Shown piece after piece: positions 1 through 8,959 of a stretch of 64,000 bases of DNA (position 1 is the stretch's first letter; every line of letters begins with the position of its first letter). The notes below the pieces were generated by a model that saw nothing but the letters and a program-made list of their open reading frames with translations, was not told the DNA's origin and ran no database searches. This stretch comes from Bosea sp. 685 (GTDB taxonomy: Bacteria > Pseudomonadota > Alphaproteobacteria > Rhizobiales > Beijerinckiaceae): the NCBI RefSeq assembly GCF_031884435.1, contig NZ_CP134779.1, forward strand, positions 3,596,001 through 3,660,000. Reading direction: 5' to 3'. The position numbers and the translations under genes are program-made.

Positions 1-937
1 CGCCCGCGCCGCGCGCCATCCTTGCTGCGAGCTGATTGCCTATCGGCGCCTGGGCAGAAGTCTGGGCCGACGAAGCCTTGACCGAAGTCGGCGGAGCGGC
101 CGGCGGCGGCTCCGGAGCCGCGGCGACGGCAGCGGCCGCCGGGCGCGCGGGCTTGGCGGCCAGGATCGCGGCCGGCGGCGAGGTCATGTAACCGCCCAGA
201 GGTACGGGCTCGGGTGAAGGCTGAGCCGGCTCGGGCGCATCGGGAATGGGGTGGATCGACCAGTCGCCGCGCGGCGACGGCAGCGGCGCGGTCATCGGTG
301 GCAAGGCCTCGAAGCCCGGCGCTTCGGCATTCGGCGCCGGCGGCGGAACAGGCGGAGGCGCGGCAGGGGCAGAGGCAGAGGCAGAGGCAGCGCTCCGGTC
401 CGGCGGCAGCCAGGCCGGTTCGTTGCGGCGCGCCGGCTCGTCGAGATCCGGGATATCGACATACCAGTTCATCAGGTCGTTCTGCTCGGCCGCGGGGCGC
501 GGCGGCCTGAGCTCGGAGGCCGGGATCGGCGGCGCCGTCGAGGCGCTGTCCCACATCTCCTCTGGCCGGGTGGAGGACGGCGCGGCGGGCTCGGGCGCCG
601 TCTCCGACACGCCTTCGCTGTCGACAGCCGCCCCGATAATGTAATGGCCGATCTCGAGCCGGTCGCCGTCCTTGAGGCGGTGCGGCCCCGACATGCGCAA
701 TTCGCTGCCATTGACGAAGGTGCCGTTGCTCGAGACATCGTGCAGCCAATAGGCACCGTCGCGGAAACGCACCTCGCAGTGCCGGCTGGAGACGATCCGG
801 CCAGGGTCGGGCAAGGTCCAGTCGAGATACTGGTCGCGGCCGATATCAAGCCCGCGCTGGCCCTTGATGGTGATCTGGAGCGGGCCGCCATCGGGCAGCC
901 TGTCCATGTTCTGTATCGACAGCGTAAGCGACGGCAC
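1..937 (-). CDS. FHA-domain protein, C-terminus beyond the left edge
   Basis: An open frame of about 312 codons runs off the left edge, so the C-terminus is missing. Residues about 5-100 form a forkhead-associated (phosphothreonine-binding) domain: the strings SSRHCEVRF, DVSSNGTFVNG and KDGDRLEIG are its conserved loops. The rest is a Pro/Ala-rich, low-complexity linker. Type VI secretion FHA proteins (TagH/ImpI) have this N-terminal FHA plus linker, but the diagnostic C-terminal domain is not visible, so that assignment is inference. The chosen start is GTG at 937, just before the first FHA strand (PSLTLSIQN). An earlier in-frame GTG lies at 955. A GGCAGA-type hexamer tract at about 367-390 encodes a Ser-Ala run. 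Confidence 0.8.
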   Translation of the reverse strand, partial: MPSLTLSIQNMDRLPDGGPLQITIKGQRGLDIGRDQYLDWTLPDPGRIVSSRHCEVRFRDGAYWLHDVSSNGTFVNGSELRMSGPHRLKDGDRLEIGHYIIGAAVDSEGVSETAPEPAAPSSTRPEEMWDSASTAPPIPASELRPPRPAAEQNDLMNWYVDIPDLDEPARRNEPAWLPPDRSAASASASAPAAPPPVPPPAPNAEAPGFEALPPMTAPLPSPRGDWSIHPIPDAPEPAQPSPEPVPLGGYMTSPPAAILAAKPARPAAAAVAAAPEPPPAAPPTSVKASSAQTSAQAPIGNQLAARMARGAG

Positions 938-1180
938 GCGCAGTTTCCCGTTCACACAAAGCCCGGCCGTAATCTTACGCAAACATCGTACGGCTCGACG
1001 GGAAAATCATAGTGCGACGTAAGGAAAGGTCAAAGAATCCTTGTGCCCAAGGCAAGCATCGCGACGGCTGGAGCCCACGGCCCGCAGAGCCGGCGGCGCC
1101 CCGCTGATCCGGCACGGGGCAGACCGGCCCGGCCGCCGCCCCGCGAGGAGGCCTTGGAGACTGTTTGAGATGTCCCACAG

Positions 1181-1297
1181 CCCTCATCCTGAGGAGCCAT
1201 TCCCCAGGGAATGGCGTCTCGAAGGATGCTTCAGGAGGCTCCCGAACCATCTGGAGCATCCTTCGAGACGCCGCTTCGCGGCTCCTCAGGATGAGGG
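1181..1297. repeat. Palindromic intergenic repeat, family A, full copy
   Basis: The ends are perfect inverted 17-mers (CCCTCATCCTGAGGAGC and its complement). A second inverted pair inside (GCGTCTCGAAGGATGC and complement) makes a large two-arm palindrome. A shorter relative lies at 37128-37178. It occupies most of the otherwise gene-free 938-1401 stretch and could form a hairpin at the end of transcripts. Nothing else was recognised in that stretch except the operator-like repeats just before the GntR gene. Confidence 0.8.
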
Positions 1298-1354
1298 CTC
1301 GAATGTCCAAACGGGTCTTTAGCCCCCCGCGCTAAGCGCGCATTCCACACTGAC

Positions 1355-1391
1355 TTTGAAATGTCACAAACAGCTTGTGAAATCTCACAAA
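1355..1391 (+). promoter_or_regulatory. Tandem operator-like repeats upstream of the GntR gene
   Basis: GAAATGTCACAAA (1358-1370) and GAAATCTCACAAA (1379-1391) differ at one base and start 21 bp apart, two helical turns. The second sits in a perfect palindrome TTGTGA-N4-TCACAA (1375-1390). The pair ends 19 bp before the ATG at 1411, a good position for autorepression by the GntR protein or control of the whole operon. Which protein binds is inferred. Confidence 0.5.
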
Positions 1392-1410
1392 TCATTCCAG
1401 ATTGCCGGCC

Positions 1411-2205
1411 ATGCTCGACACCTCCTCGCCCTTCGCTCCGTCTGTGACCCTGCCCGCCGCCGAGGCGCGAATGGATGTCGCGACCCGGCGTTTGCGCAAG
1501 GCGGTGATCGCCTGCGAACTCGCACCGGGCGAATTCATTCACGAGGCTGCCCTGGTCGAGCGCTTCGGCCTCGGCCGAGCCGGCATCCGCGTCGCGCTGA
1601 CCGCCTTGTCCGCGCAGGGCTTCGTCAGCCGGCACGCCAGGCAGGGCTGGCGCATCGCCCCGGTGGACGGCGCGCTGATCGAAGCGGTGCTGGATGGCCG
1701 CCGCAGGCTGGAGCCATCGCTTGCAGTGCAGCGCCTCAGTGGACAGACCCGCGACATGCTGATTTCGCTGCTCGGCGTAATGGAATCGGTCTTTGGCCGC
1801 AGCGAACCTGCCGCCTTGGCGACCGCGCGCCTGGCCGAGCGGCAACTGCGCGATCTGCTCGTCAGCAGCGCCGGCACCTTCGCCCGGCGCTGGCTCGCGG
1901 AGATCTGGGACCACGCCGACCGCATCCTGCACCTGCTCGATCTCACCGGCCACCCCATCACGCCGCCTGATCGGCGCGCGCTGGCGGCAGCGCTGATCGC
2001 GGGCGATGCGGACGCCGCCCGCTTCGCGATCACGCAGGAGAACGAGCGCTTCGCCGGCGCCCTCGCCCGTGGCTTCATGGCGGTGTCGGCTCGCCCGACG
2101 CAGCCGGCGGCCCGCTCGGCACGCCGGCGCACGGCGCGGCCGGCGACCGCAACCACGGACAGTCCGATCCCTCTCCCGATCCCCCTCTCGAAGGAGCAGC
2201 AGTGA
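1411..2205 (+). CDS. GntR-family transcriptional regulator (FadR/FCD type)
   Basis: 264 residues. Residues about 20-85 form the winged helix-turn-helix (RLRKAVIACELAPGEF, then ALVERFGLGRAGIRVAL and a wing at GFVSRHARQGWRI). Residues about 90-225 are a helical effector domain of the FCD type. The C-terminal 35 residues are Arg/Pro-rich and probably disordered. I take ATG 1411; an in-frame TTG lies at 1402 and another ATG at 1471 just before the HTH. Its TGA overlaps the ATG of the binding-protein gene (TGATG), so it is the first gene of the peptide-importer operon and probably its local repressor. The ligand cannot be read from sequence. Confidence 0.85.
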   Translation: MLDTSSPFAPSVTLPAAEARMDVATRRLRKAVIACELAPGEFIHEAALVERFGLGRAGIRVALTALSAQGFVSRHARQGWRIAPVDGALIEAVLDGRRRLEPSLAVQRLSGQTRDMLISLLGVMESVFGRSEPAALATARLAERQLRDLLVSSAGTFARRWLAEIWDHADRILHLLDLTGHPITPPDRRALAAALIAGDADAARFAITQENERFAGALARGFMAVSARPTQPAARSARRRTARPATATTDSPIPLPIPLSKEQQ

Positions 2206-3713
2206 TGAGCATTCTCTCGCGGACCACTCATGTCGCGGCCGCTTTGGCCGCCGTGCTCGCGCTTGGTGCTGCTCCGGCCCAGGCCTCGAAGGAGCGGCTC
2301 GTCGTCGACCTCGTCAACGAGCCGTCTTCGCTCGATCCGCAGGTGCAGTGGAACCCCGACAGCTACTATGTCTACCGCAACATCTTCGACAATCTCGTCA
2401 CCCGCGACGACAAGGGCGAGATCGTCCCGCAGGTCGCCACCAGCTGGAAATACCTCTCCGATACGGAGATCGAATTCGAGCTGCGGCCCGACATCACCTT
2501 CCATGACGGCTCGAAGCTGACGGCCGAGGACGTCGCCTACAGCGTCAAGCGCATCACCGATCCGAAATTCGGCAGCCCGCAGCTCGGCCAGTTCGACAAG
2601 ATCACCGACGCGACCGCGCTCTCGCCGACCAAGGTCAAGCTCACCACCAACGGCGCCTATCCGGCCCTGCTCGCACAGCTGGTCAAGCTCTCGATCGTGC
2701 CCAAGGCCATCGTCGAGGCGGTCGGCAAGGACGCCTTCAACCTGAAGCCCGTCGGCAGCGGGCCCTACAAGTTCGAGGCCTGGCAGCGCGGCGTGCAGGT
2801 CTCGCTGGTGCGCAACGACGCCTATTGGGGCGACAAGGGTCCCTTCCCGGCCGTGATCTTCCGCGCCGTGCCGGATGGGGCGACACGGCTCGCCAATCTC
2901 CAGGCCGGGACCAGCGATCTCGGCGTGACGCTCGATTCAGACCAGGCCGGCCAGCTCAAATCCGCGACCAAGGCCAAGGCCCTGATCGGCCTGACTGAAC
3001 GCGTCGCCTATCTCAGGCTGAACACGACCAAGCCACCCTTCGACAACGTCAAGCTCAGGCTGGCGGCGGCCTATGCCATCGACAAGGAAGGGCTGGTCGA
3101 CGGCTTGCTCGGCGGCTTCGACAAGCCCGTCTCGCAATTGCTGACGCCGGCGAGCTTCGGCTGGGTCGAGGGCCTCAAGGGGCCAAGCTACGACCTCGCC
3201 AAGGCCAAGGCGCTCGTCACTGAAGCCGGCCCGGCGGCGAAGGCCGAGATCGAGCTCTCGACCTCGCCGGTCTTCGACCAGCGCATCGTCCAGGCGATCC
3301 AGCAGCAGCTCAACGATGCCGGTCTCAACGTCAAGATCGCGATGTCGGACATGGCGAGCTACCTCAAGCGCTCGCAGGCCGGGCCGGAGACGACCTCGAC
3401 GCTGAGCTTCGGCCGCTGGTCCTGCGCCTGCCAGGATGCCGACGGCGTGCTCTTCCCCCTGATCCACAAGAGCAGCGGCTGGTCGGCCTATCGCAACCCC
3501 AAGGCCGACAGCCTGCTCGAAGAGGCGCGCCAGACGCTCGACAAGGACAAGCGGCTCGCCGCCTACAAACAGGTCCACGAGATCATCGCCGCGGAAGCCC
3601 CGCTGGTTCCGCTCTACCAGGCGGCCGTGATCTACGGCGCGACCAAGAACCTGCAGTTCAAGCCGACGCCGAATGAAAGCATGTTCCTCAACCGCATGAG
3701 CTGGACGGACTGA
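2205..3713 (+). CDS. ABC transporter substrate-binding protein, family 5 (peptide/DppA type)
   Basis: About 502 residues, normal for SBP family 5. A Sec signal peptide (hydrophobic stretch, then PAQA-S) exports it to the periplasm. The segment from SSLDPQVQWN through LRPDITFHDGSKLTAEDVAYSVKR is the family signature, and GSGPYKFEAWQ is the usual mid-domain motif. AAGGAG at 2191-2196 is 8 bp before the ATG at 2205, which I prefer to the overlapping GTG at 2202. Permeases follow at once and two ATPases lie at 8956-11006, so a complete importer is encoded. Neighbouring GGT and deacetylase genes suggest small peptides or gamma-glutamyl compounds as cargo; this is inference. Confidence 0.9.
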   Translation: MSILSRTTHVAAALAAVLALGAAPAQASKERLVVDLVNEPSSLDPQVQWNPDSYYVYRNIFDNLVTRDDKGEIVPQVATSWKYLSDTEIEFELRPDITFHDGSKLTAEDVAYSVKRITDPKFGSPQLGQFDKITDATALSPTKVKLTTNGAYPALLAQLVKLSIVPKAIVEAVGKDAFNLKPVGSGPYKFEAWQRGVQVSLVRNDAYWGDKGPFPAVIFRAVPDGATRLANLQAGTSDLGVTLDSDQAGQLKSATKAKALIGLTERVAYLRLNTTKPPFDNVKLRLAAAYAIDKEGLVDGLLGGFDKPVSQLLTPASFGWVEGLKGPSYDLAKAKALVTEAGPAAKAEIELSTSPVFDQRIVQAIQQQLNDAGLNVKIAMSDMASYLKRSQAGPETTSTLSFGRWSCACQDADGVLFPLIHKSSGWSAYRNPKADSLLEEARQTLDKDKRLAAYKQVHEIIAAEAPLVPLYQAAVIYGATKNLQFKPTPNESMFLNRMSWTD

Positions 3714-3718
3714 GCTTC

Positions 3719-4645
3719 GTGCAAGGCTTCCTGCTCAGGCGCACCGGACAGGCGCTCGCCACCATCATCGGGGTGGTGACGCTGATCTTCTTCGTCCAGC
3801 GCCTGACCGGCGACCCGACCTATCTGCTGGTGCCGGAGACCGCGACCAAGGCCGATGTCGACGCGCTGCGCCATGCGTTGGGCTTCGACCGGCCGCTGCC
3901 GATCCAATATCTCGACTTCCTGGCCGATCTCGCCCGCTTCGACCTCGGCCAGTCCGTCGTGCAGCGCGTGCCGGTGATGACGATCATCGCCTCGCGCCTG
4001 CCCTATACGCTGATGCTGGCGGCGGGCGCGCTTCTCGTCGCCTGCGGCATCGGCGTGCCGATCGGCATCCTGCTCGCGGTCTTCCGCGACAAGCCCGTCG
4101 CCAAGCTCGCGGCCGGCTTCGTGCTCGCGGCCCAGAGCATGCCGACCTTCTGGAGCGGCATCCTGATGATCCTGGTCTTCTCGGTGCTGCTCGGCTGGCT
4201 GCCACCGTCCTCGACCGGCGACCTCTGGCATCTGGTGATGCCGTCCTTCGCGCTCGGCCTGCTCTCGATGGCGACTTTCGCGCGGATCACGCGCTCGGCC
4301 CTGCTCGACGAATTGTCGAAGGATTATGCCCGCGCCGCCCGTTCGCGCGGCGTCCGCACCGGGCGCCTGCTCATCCGCCACATCGCCCGCAACGCCTCGA
4401 TCCCGCTGATCACGGTCGCGGCGCTCGAAATCTCCAACCTTCTCGCCGGCGCCGTCATCGTCGAGACCGTCTTCGCCTGGCCCGGCATCGGGCAGGTCAC
4501 CGTGCAGGCGATCCTGGCGCGCGATTTCATGATCGTGCAGGGCGTCGTGCTGATGGGCGCCTTCGTCACCGTGGCGCTGAACCTGATCTGCGACCTGCTC
4601 TACAGCCTGGTCGATCCGCGCATCGTGCTGGATGGCGGACGATGA
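3719..4645 (+). CDS. ABC transporter permease, DppB/OppB type
   Basis: 308 residues with about six membrane helices. The start of the protein (LLRRTGQALATIIGVVTLIFF) is the usual first helix, followed by the periplasmic insert with DPTYLLV and ALGFDRPLPIQYL. The EAA-type coupling loop is DYARAARSRGVRTGRLLIRH, which contacts the ATPase. The start is GTG at 3719, 5 bp after the binding-protein stop. Its stop overlaps the next ATG by 4 bp (ATGA). It forms a heterodimer with the next permease. Confidence 0.92.
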   Translation: MQGFLLRRTGQALATIIGVVTLIFFVQRLTGDPTYLLVPETATKADVDALRHALGFDRPLPIQYLDFLADLARFDLGQSVVQRVPVMTIIASRLPYTLMLAAGALLVACGIGVPIGILLAVFRDKPVAKLAAGFVLAAQSMPTFWSGILMILVFSVLLGWLPPSSTGDLWHLVMPSFALGLLSMATFARITRSALLDELSKDYARAARSRGVRTGRLLIRHIARNASIPLITVAALEISNLLAGAVIVETVFAWPGIGQVTVQAILARDFMIVQGVVLMGAFVTVALNLICDLLYSLVDPRIVLDGGR

Positions 4646-5493
4646 GCGCTGTTGCCGCCTCATCTCCCCGCCGCAAGCTCTGGCTCTGGCGCTGGTGGCC
4701 GCTGGCGATCGTCGCGCTGGTCGTGTTTGCCGCCATCTTTGCGCCGTGGCTGGCGCCCTACGACCCCAATACGCAAAATCTCGTCGGCCGCCTGAAGCCG
4801 CCGGGCACAGTCTCGCGCAGCTTCCATTACTGGCTCGGCAGCGACGAGCTCGGCCGCGACCTGCTCAGCCGCATCATCCATGGCGCGCGCGTCTCGCTGA
4901 TCGTCGCCTTCGCCTCGGTCATCCTGTCGGGCACGGTCGGCACCACGCTCGGCATGATCGCGGGCTACCGGCGCGGCTGGACCGAGGTCGCGGTGATGCG
5001 CGTCGTCGACGTCTTCCTCTCGATCCCGGCCGTGCTGCTGGCGATCATCACCGTCGCGGTGCTGGGGCCGAGCCTCGTCAATGTCGTCCTGGTGCTCGCA
5101 TTGACACGCTGGCCGCGCTACGCCCGCGTCGCCTATAGCCAGACGCTCTCGATCGCGACCATGCCCTATGTCCGGCTGGCGGCGCTGATGGGCGCCGGCG
5201 CGCCGCGCATCCTCTTCCGCCACCTCCTGCCCAACATCATCGGCGCGGTTTCAGTCGTCGCGACGCTCGAATTCGGGCTGATGGTGCTGTTCGAGGCCGG
5301 GCTCTCCTTCCTGGGCCTGGGCGTCCAGCCGCCCACCGCGAGCTGGGGCGCGATGCTCTCGACGGGCCGCAACTACGTCGCCACCGCCTGGTGGGTCGCG
5401 ACCCTGCCGGGCCTTTGCCTGTTCGTGCTCGTGCTTGCCGTCAACCTGACCGGCGACGCCGTGCGCGACCGCCTCGACCCCCGTTTCCGCTGA
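4642..5493 (+). CDS. ABC transporter permease, DppC/OppC type
   Basis: 283 residues. A cytoplasmic N-terminus is followed by one helix (WPLAIVALVVFAAIFAPWLAPYDPN), then a region with LGSDELGRDLLSRIIHGARVSL, the OppC_N/BPD_transp_1 signature. The coupling loop is PYVRLAALMGAGAPRILFRHLLPN. The protein ends in DAVRDRLDPRFR, typical for DppC. Its start overlaps the dppB-like stop by 4 bp, which implies translational coupling. It completes the membrane part of the importer whose ATPases are the last two genes of this operon. Confidence 0.93.
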   Translation: MSAVAASSPRRKLWLWRWWPLAIVALVVFAAIFAPWLAPYDPNTQNLVGRLKPPGTVSRSFHYWLGSDELGRDLLSRIIHGARVSLIVAFASVILSGTVGTTLGMIAGYRRGWTEVAVMRVVDVFLSIPAVLLAIITVAVLGPSLVNVVLVLALTRWPRYARVAYSQTLSIATMPYVRLAALMGAGAPRILFRHLLPNIIGAVSVVATLEFGLMVLFEAGLSFLGLGVQPPTASWGAMLSTGRNYVATAWWVATLPGLCLFVLVLAVNLTGDAVRDRLDPRFR

Positions 5494-5547
5494 GGCAGAG
5501 CCGTGCAGCTCATGATTTCAAGCGCAATGACCGTTGATCAAAACGCA

Positions 5548-5682
5548 CCGTCATCCCGGGCGACCCACCGGGTCCGGCGTTCAGCCGGCCCGATGGCGAG
5601 GCTCCGCGAGACCCGGGATCCATTCCGGAACGCTTCAGGAATGGATCCCGGGTCTGCGCTTCGCTCCGCCCGGGACGACGGA
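5548..5682. repeat. Palindromic intergenic repeat, family B, copy 1
   Basis: The element runs from CGTCATCCCGGGCG to CGCCCGGGACGACGG, with internal inverted GATCCATTCC-type arms. Two relatives lie at 11062-11193 and 37204-37320. It fills the gap between the permease gene and the SDR gene inside one operon, so it is transcribed and may act as a processing or attenuation hairpin. Confidence 0.8.
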
Positions 5683-5721
5683 GCAGTTGTATTTTTCGTC
5701 ACGCCTATGAGGACCATTGCC

Positions 5722-6507
5722 ATGTTCGACGACATCAAGGGAAAGCGCGCGCTCGTCACCGGCGCCTGCGGCGTGATCGGGCGCTGGATTGCGCAGACGC
5801 TGCACGAGGCCGGAGCGACGCTCGCCTTGACCGATGCGAAAGCCGGCGAACTCGACGCCTTGGCGGTATCGCTCGGCCTCGGTCCCGACAGCTTCACCAA
5901 GCCCGCGGACCTGACCGACGAGGCCTCGATCAAGGCGCTCGCGGCCGAGATCGGCCAGCGCTGGGGCGCGGTCGACATCCTCGTCAACAATGCCGGGATC
6001 TATCCCAGCGGCTTCCTGCTCGACACCTCGACGGAGGAGTTCGACCGGATCTTCTCGGTCAATCTGCGCGCGCCCTTCATCCTGACCCGCGAGATCGCGA
6101 CGCAGATGGTGCGCAAGGGCGTCAAGGGCTCGATCATCAACATCTCCTCGGGCGCCTCGCGCAAGATGCGCCGCACGGCCTGCGTCTATTCCACCTCCAA
6201 GACGGCACTCGACCGATTGACCAAGGGTTTTGGCGTCGAGCTCGCCGAATACGGCATTCGCTCGAATGCGCTCGAACCGGGCTTCGCCGCCGGCAGCAAG
6301 GTCAGCGGACTGACCGACGCGCATATCCAGAGCACGATCTCGCAGATCCCGCTCGGCCGGCCCTCCTCGCGCGAGGATGTCGGCAACGCCCTGCTCTATC
6401 TCGCCAGCGATCTCTCATCCTATGTCACCGGCGCGACGTTGACGGTCGATGGTGGCAATTCGATCGGCTCGCTCGCGGTCCATCAGGACAAGAAGAGCGC
6501 GCTGTGA
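5722..6507 (+). CDS. SDR-family NAD(P)-dependent oxidoreductase
   Basis: 261 residues, classical short-chain dehydrogenase size. The cofactor motif is a TGACGVIG variant of TGxxxGxG, NNAG follows, and the catalytic set is Ser in SSGAS plus YSTSK. The end TGATLTVDGGNS is typical. I choose ATG 5722 because GAGG at 5709-5712 is 9 bp upstream; the frame stays open further upstream only because it passes through the family B repeat. The substrate is unknown; it presumably oxidises or reduces a product of the imported compound. Confidence 0.88.
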   Translation: MFDDIKGKRALVTGACGVIGRWIAQTLHEAGATLALTDAKAGELDALAVSLGLGPDSFTKPADLTDEASIKALAAEIGQRWGAVDILVNNAGIYPSGFLLDTSTEEFDRIFSVNLRAPFILTREIATQMVRKGVKGSIINISSGASRKMRRTACVYSTSKTALDRLTKGFGVELAEYGIRSNALEPGFAAGSKVSGLTDAHIQSTISQIPLGRPSSREDVGNALLYLASDLSSYVTGATLTVDGGNSIGSLAVHQDKKSAL

Positions 6508-6518
6508 AGGAGGCGTCG

Positions 6519-7415
6519 ATGACCCCCGCGACCTTCCCCCGCGCCGCCTATGAATGGCCTGCCGGCAAAACCAATGCCTTCTGCTTCAGCATCGATGTCG
6601 ATGCCGAAAGCCCCTATCAATGGAACCTGGCTCCCGACGCGCCTGCGACGCTCGGGCAGATCGAGCAGCGGCTGTTCGGCCCGCGCATCGGTATCTGGCG
6701 CATCCTCGATCTGCTCGACCGCTACAGTATCAAGGCGACGATGTTCGTGCCGGGCCTGGTGGCAAAAAACCATCCCGAGCTGCTGCCGGCCTTCGTCGAA
6801 CGCGGCCATGAGGTCGGCCTGCACGGCTATTTCCATGAGATCGCGACCGAGGCCGGTCCGGAGGAATTTGCCCGCGCGCTCGATGAATCGCTGGCCCTGT
6901 TCAAAGCCCAAGCCGGTATCGTGCCGAAAGGCTTCCGCTCGCCGGCCTGGGAGATGACGCCGGCCATGCTGGCGGAGGTGAAGCGGCGCGGGCTCTATGA
7001 TTCCTCGCTGATGGGCTTCGACCATCCCTATACGATCGACGGCGTCACCCAGGTGCCGGTGCTCTGGGCGGTCGATGACGCGATCTATTTCCGCTTCACC
7101 GGCAGTCCGACCGACCGCGCCCCGCCCTCCCCGCAAGGCGGCATCCTCGAGGCCTGGCTCGACGAATGGCAGGTGCTGCACCGCGAGGGCCGGATGATGA
7201 TGCTGACGATCCATGACTGGATCTCCGGCCGCGCCGGCCGGGTCCGGATGCTGGAAAAGCTGCTCGACACCGTCACGACATCGGACGGCGTCTGGATCGC
7301 GACCGTCGGCGAGCTTGCGGCCCATCATGCCGCGAGCAGCAATGCCGAGCGCTTCAGCGTGCCGCTGCGGCTGGCCGAGCCCAGCGCCCCGCTCCGCTTC
7401 AAGGCCCCGCGCTGA
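6519..7415 (+). CDS. Polysaccharide deacetylase family protein (NodB/PuuE fold)
   Basis: 298 residues with no signal peptide, so cytoplasmic. The NodB motifs are visible: SIDVDAE (catalytic and metal Asp) near residue 25 and EVGLHGYFHE (His-x3-His metal ligands) near residue 100. FRSPAWEMTPAML follows. The layout resembles the allantoinase PuuE / HpPgdA branch, which hydrolyses amide bonds in small molecules, rather than secreted chitin deacetylases. AAGGAGG at 6507-6513 is 5 bp before ATG 6519. Its stop overlaps the GGT start (TGATG). A role in removing an N-acyl or ring amide from an imported compound is inference. Confidence 0.85.
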   Translation: MTPATFPRAAYEWPAGKTNAFCFSIDVDAESPYQWNLAPDAPATLGQIEQRLFGPRIGIWRILDLLDRYSIKATMFVPGLVAKNHPELLPAFVERGHEVGLHGYFHEIATEAGPEEFARALDESLALFKAQAGIVPKGFRSPAWEMTPAMLAEVKRRGLYDSSLMGFDHPYTIDGVTQVPVLWAVDDAIYFRFTGSPTDRAPPSPQGGILEAWLDEWQVLHREGRMMMLTIHDWISGRAGRVRMLEKLLDTVTTSDGVWIATVGELAAHHAASSNAERFSVPLRLAEPSAPLRFKAPR

Positions 7416-8959
7416 TGCAGACCTTCACCGTCCAGAGGCCCGCCGTCCATTCGCCCCACGGCCTCGTCGCCGCCCAGAACCGTCATGCGGCCGAGGCCGG
7501 GGCGGCCGTGCTCTCGCGCGGCGGCAATGCGATGGATGCCGCCGTCGTCACCGCCCTGGTGCTGAGCACCGTCGAGCCCTGGCTGTCGGGTGTCGGCGGC
7601 GGCGGCTTCCTCATCCATGCCGATGGCGCGACCGGCGCGACCGAGACGCTCGACTTCAACGTCCGCGCTGCGGCCGGGCTCGATCCGGCCGATTATCCGC
7701 TGACCGATGGTCAGAGCGGCAACTGGTTCGCCTGGCCGGCCGTCATCGACGAGCGCAATGTCTCCGGCTATGGCGCGATCTGTGTTCCCGGCGCGATCGC
7801 GGGCTTCGCAGCGGCGCTCGCACGCCATGGCACACTCTCCTGGGAGGAGGCGCTGCAGCCGGCGATCGAACATGCCGAGCGCGGGCTGGAGATCGACTGG
7901 TTCGCGGCGCTCTGCGTCGCGATCGACACTGCGGGCCTCTCCCGCGATCCGGCTGCGGCGGCGCTGCTATTGGATGACGGGCACCCACCCAAGGCCGGAG
8001 CCGATACGCGGCGGTTCAAGCCGATGGCGCGCAAGGCCACGCTTCTGCGTCGCCTCGCCAAGGCCGGCGCGCTCGATTTCTACGAGGGCGAAAGCGCCCG
8101 CATGATCGCGGCCGATCTCGAAGCCGGCGGCTCACCGATCCGCACCAGTGACCTTGCCGCCTATGAGGTCGCCTGGGCGCCGGCGCTTGCCGGCCGCTAT
8201 CGCGATTTCGACATCGCGGCCCTTCCCGGCCTGAGCGGCGGGCCGACTTTTCTGGACGCAGCCAGCAAGCTCGAAAGCGGCCCGCTCTCACGCGACACCT
8301 CGCCGGCCCAGACCGCCCTGCTTTATGCCAGCGCGATCCGCGAGGCCTATGCGACGCGCCTGACCACGCTCGGCCATGCCGCGACGCCGCAGGCCGGCTG
8401 CACCTCCCATGTCAGTGTGGTCGATCGCGACGGCACCATGGTCTCCTTGACCAACACGCTGCTCTCGCGTTTCGGGGCCAAGGTCGCGCTGCCCAATGCC
8501 GGCATCTTCATGAATAACGGCATGATGTGGTTCGATCCCCGCCCCGGCCAGCCCAACAGCATCGCGGCCGGCCAGAAGCCGCTCGCCAATATGTGCCCGC
8601 TGGTGCTGAGCCAAAACGGTCGCCCAGTGCTCGCCATCGGGGCTGCGGGCGGGCGCACCATCTTCCCGACGGTGCTGCAATTGATCTCCGGCCTTGCCGA
8701 TTTCGGCCTCTCGCTGGAGGAGACCTTCCATCGCCCGCGCATCGACGCCTCGACGCCGTGCATCAAGATCGACGCGCGTGCCGAAGCCGATGTCGCCGCG
8801 ACCGTCGCGACCGCCTTCCCGGTCGAGATCGTCGAGGACACGCTCTATCCGGTGAATTTCTCGATTCCTTCGGCCGTGATGGCGGCCCCCGCCGGCGGCT
8901 TCATCGGCATGGCTCATCCGACCAGCCCCTGGGCCGCCGTGGCCGCAGCGACGGCATGA
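7415..8959 (+). CDS. Gamma-glutamyltranspeptidase family protein (GGT 1)
   Basis: 514 residues, an N-terminal nucleophile hydrolase made as a precursor that cleaves itself. Residues about 15-60 carry HAAEAGAAVLSRGGNAMDAAV and the GVGGGGFLI loop. The nucleophile is probably Thr-330 in CTSHVSVVD, with MNNGMMWFDP and the glycine-rich AIGAAGGRTI after it. No signal peptide is evident, so it may work inside the cell on imported gamma-glutamyl peptides. Translation is coupled at both ends: TGATG with the deacetylase, and overlap with the ATPase start. A second GGT gene lies at 15203-16798. Confidence 0.9.
   Translation: MQTFTVQRPAVHSPHGLVAAQNRHAAEAGAAVLSRGGNAMDAAVVTALVLSTVEPWLSGVGGGGFLIHADGATGATETLDFNVRAAAGLDPADYPLTDGQSGNWFAWPAVIDERNVSGYGAICVPGAIAGFAAALARHGTLSWEEALQPAIEHAERGLEIDWFAALCVAIDTAGLSRDPAAAALLLDDGHPPKAGADTRRFKPMARKATLLRRLAKAGALDFYEGESARMIAADLEAGGSPIRTSDLAAYEVAWAPALAGRYRDFDIAALPGLSGGPTFLDAASKLESGPLSRDTSPAQTALLYASAIREAYATRLTTLGHAATPQAGCTSHVSVVDRDGTMVSLTNTLLSRFGAKVALPNAGIFMNNGMMWFDPRPGQPNSIAAGQKPLANMCPLVLSQNGRPVLAIGAAGGRTIFPTVLQLISGLADFGLSLEETFHRPRIDASTPCIKIDARAEADVAATVATAFPVEIVEDTLYPVNFSIPSAVMAAPAGGFIGMAHPTSPWAAVAAATA

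Noticed and set aside
5503..5721. N-terminal extension of the SDR at 5722
   Set aside because: The open frame upstream passes through repeat B and has no RBS or SDR similarity; GAGG before ATG 5722 fits better.
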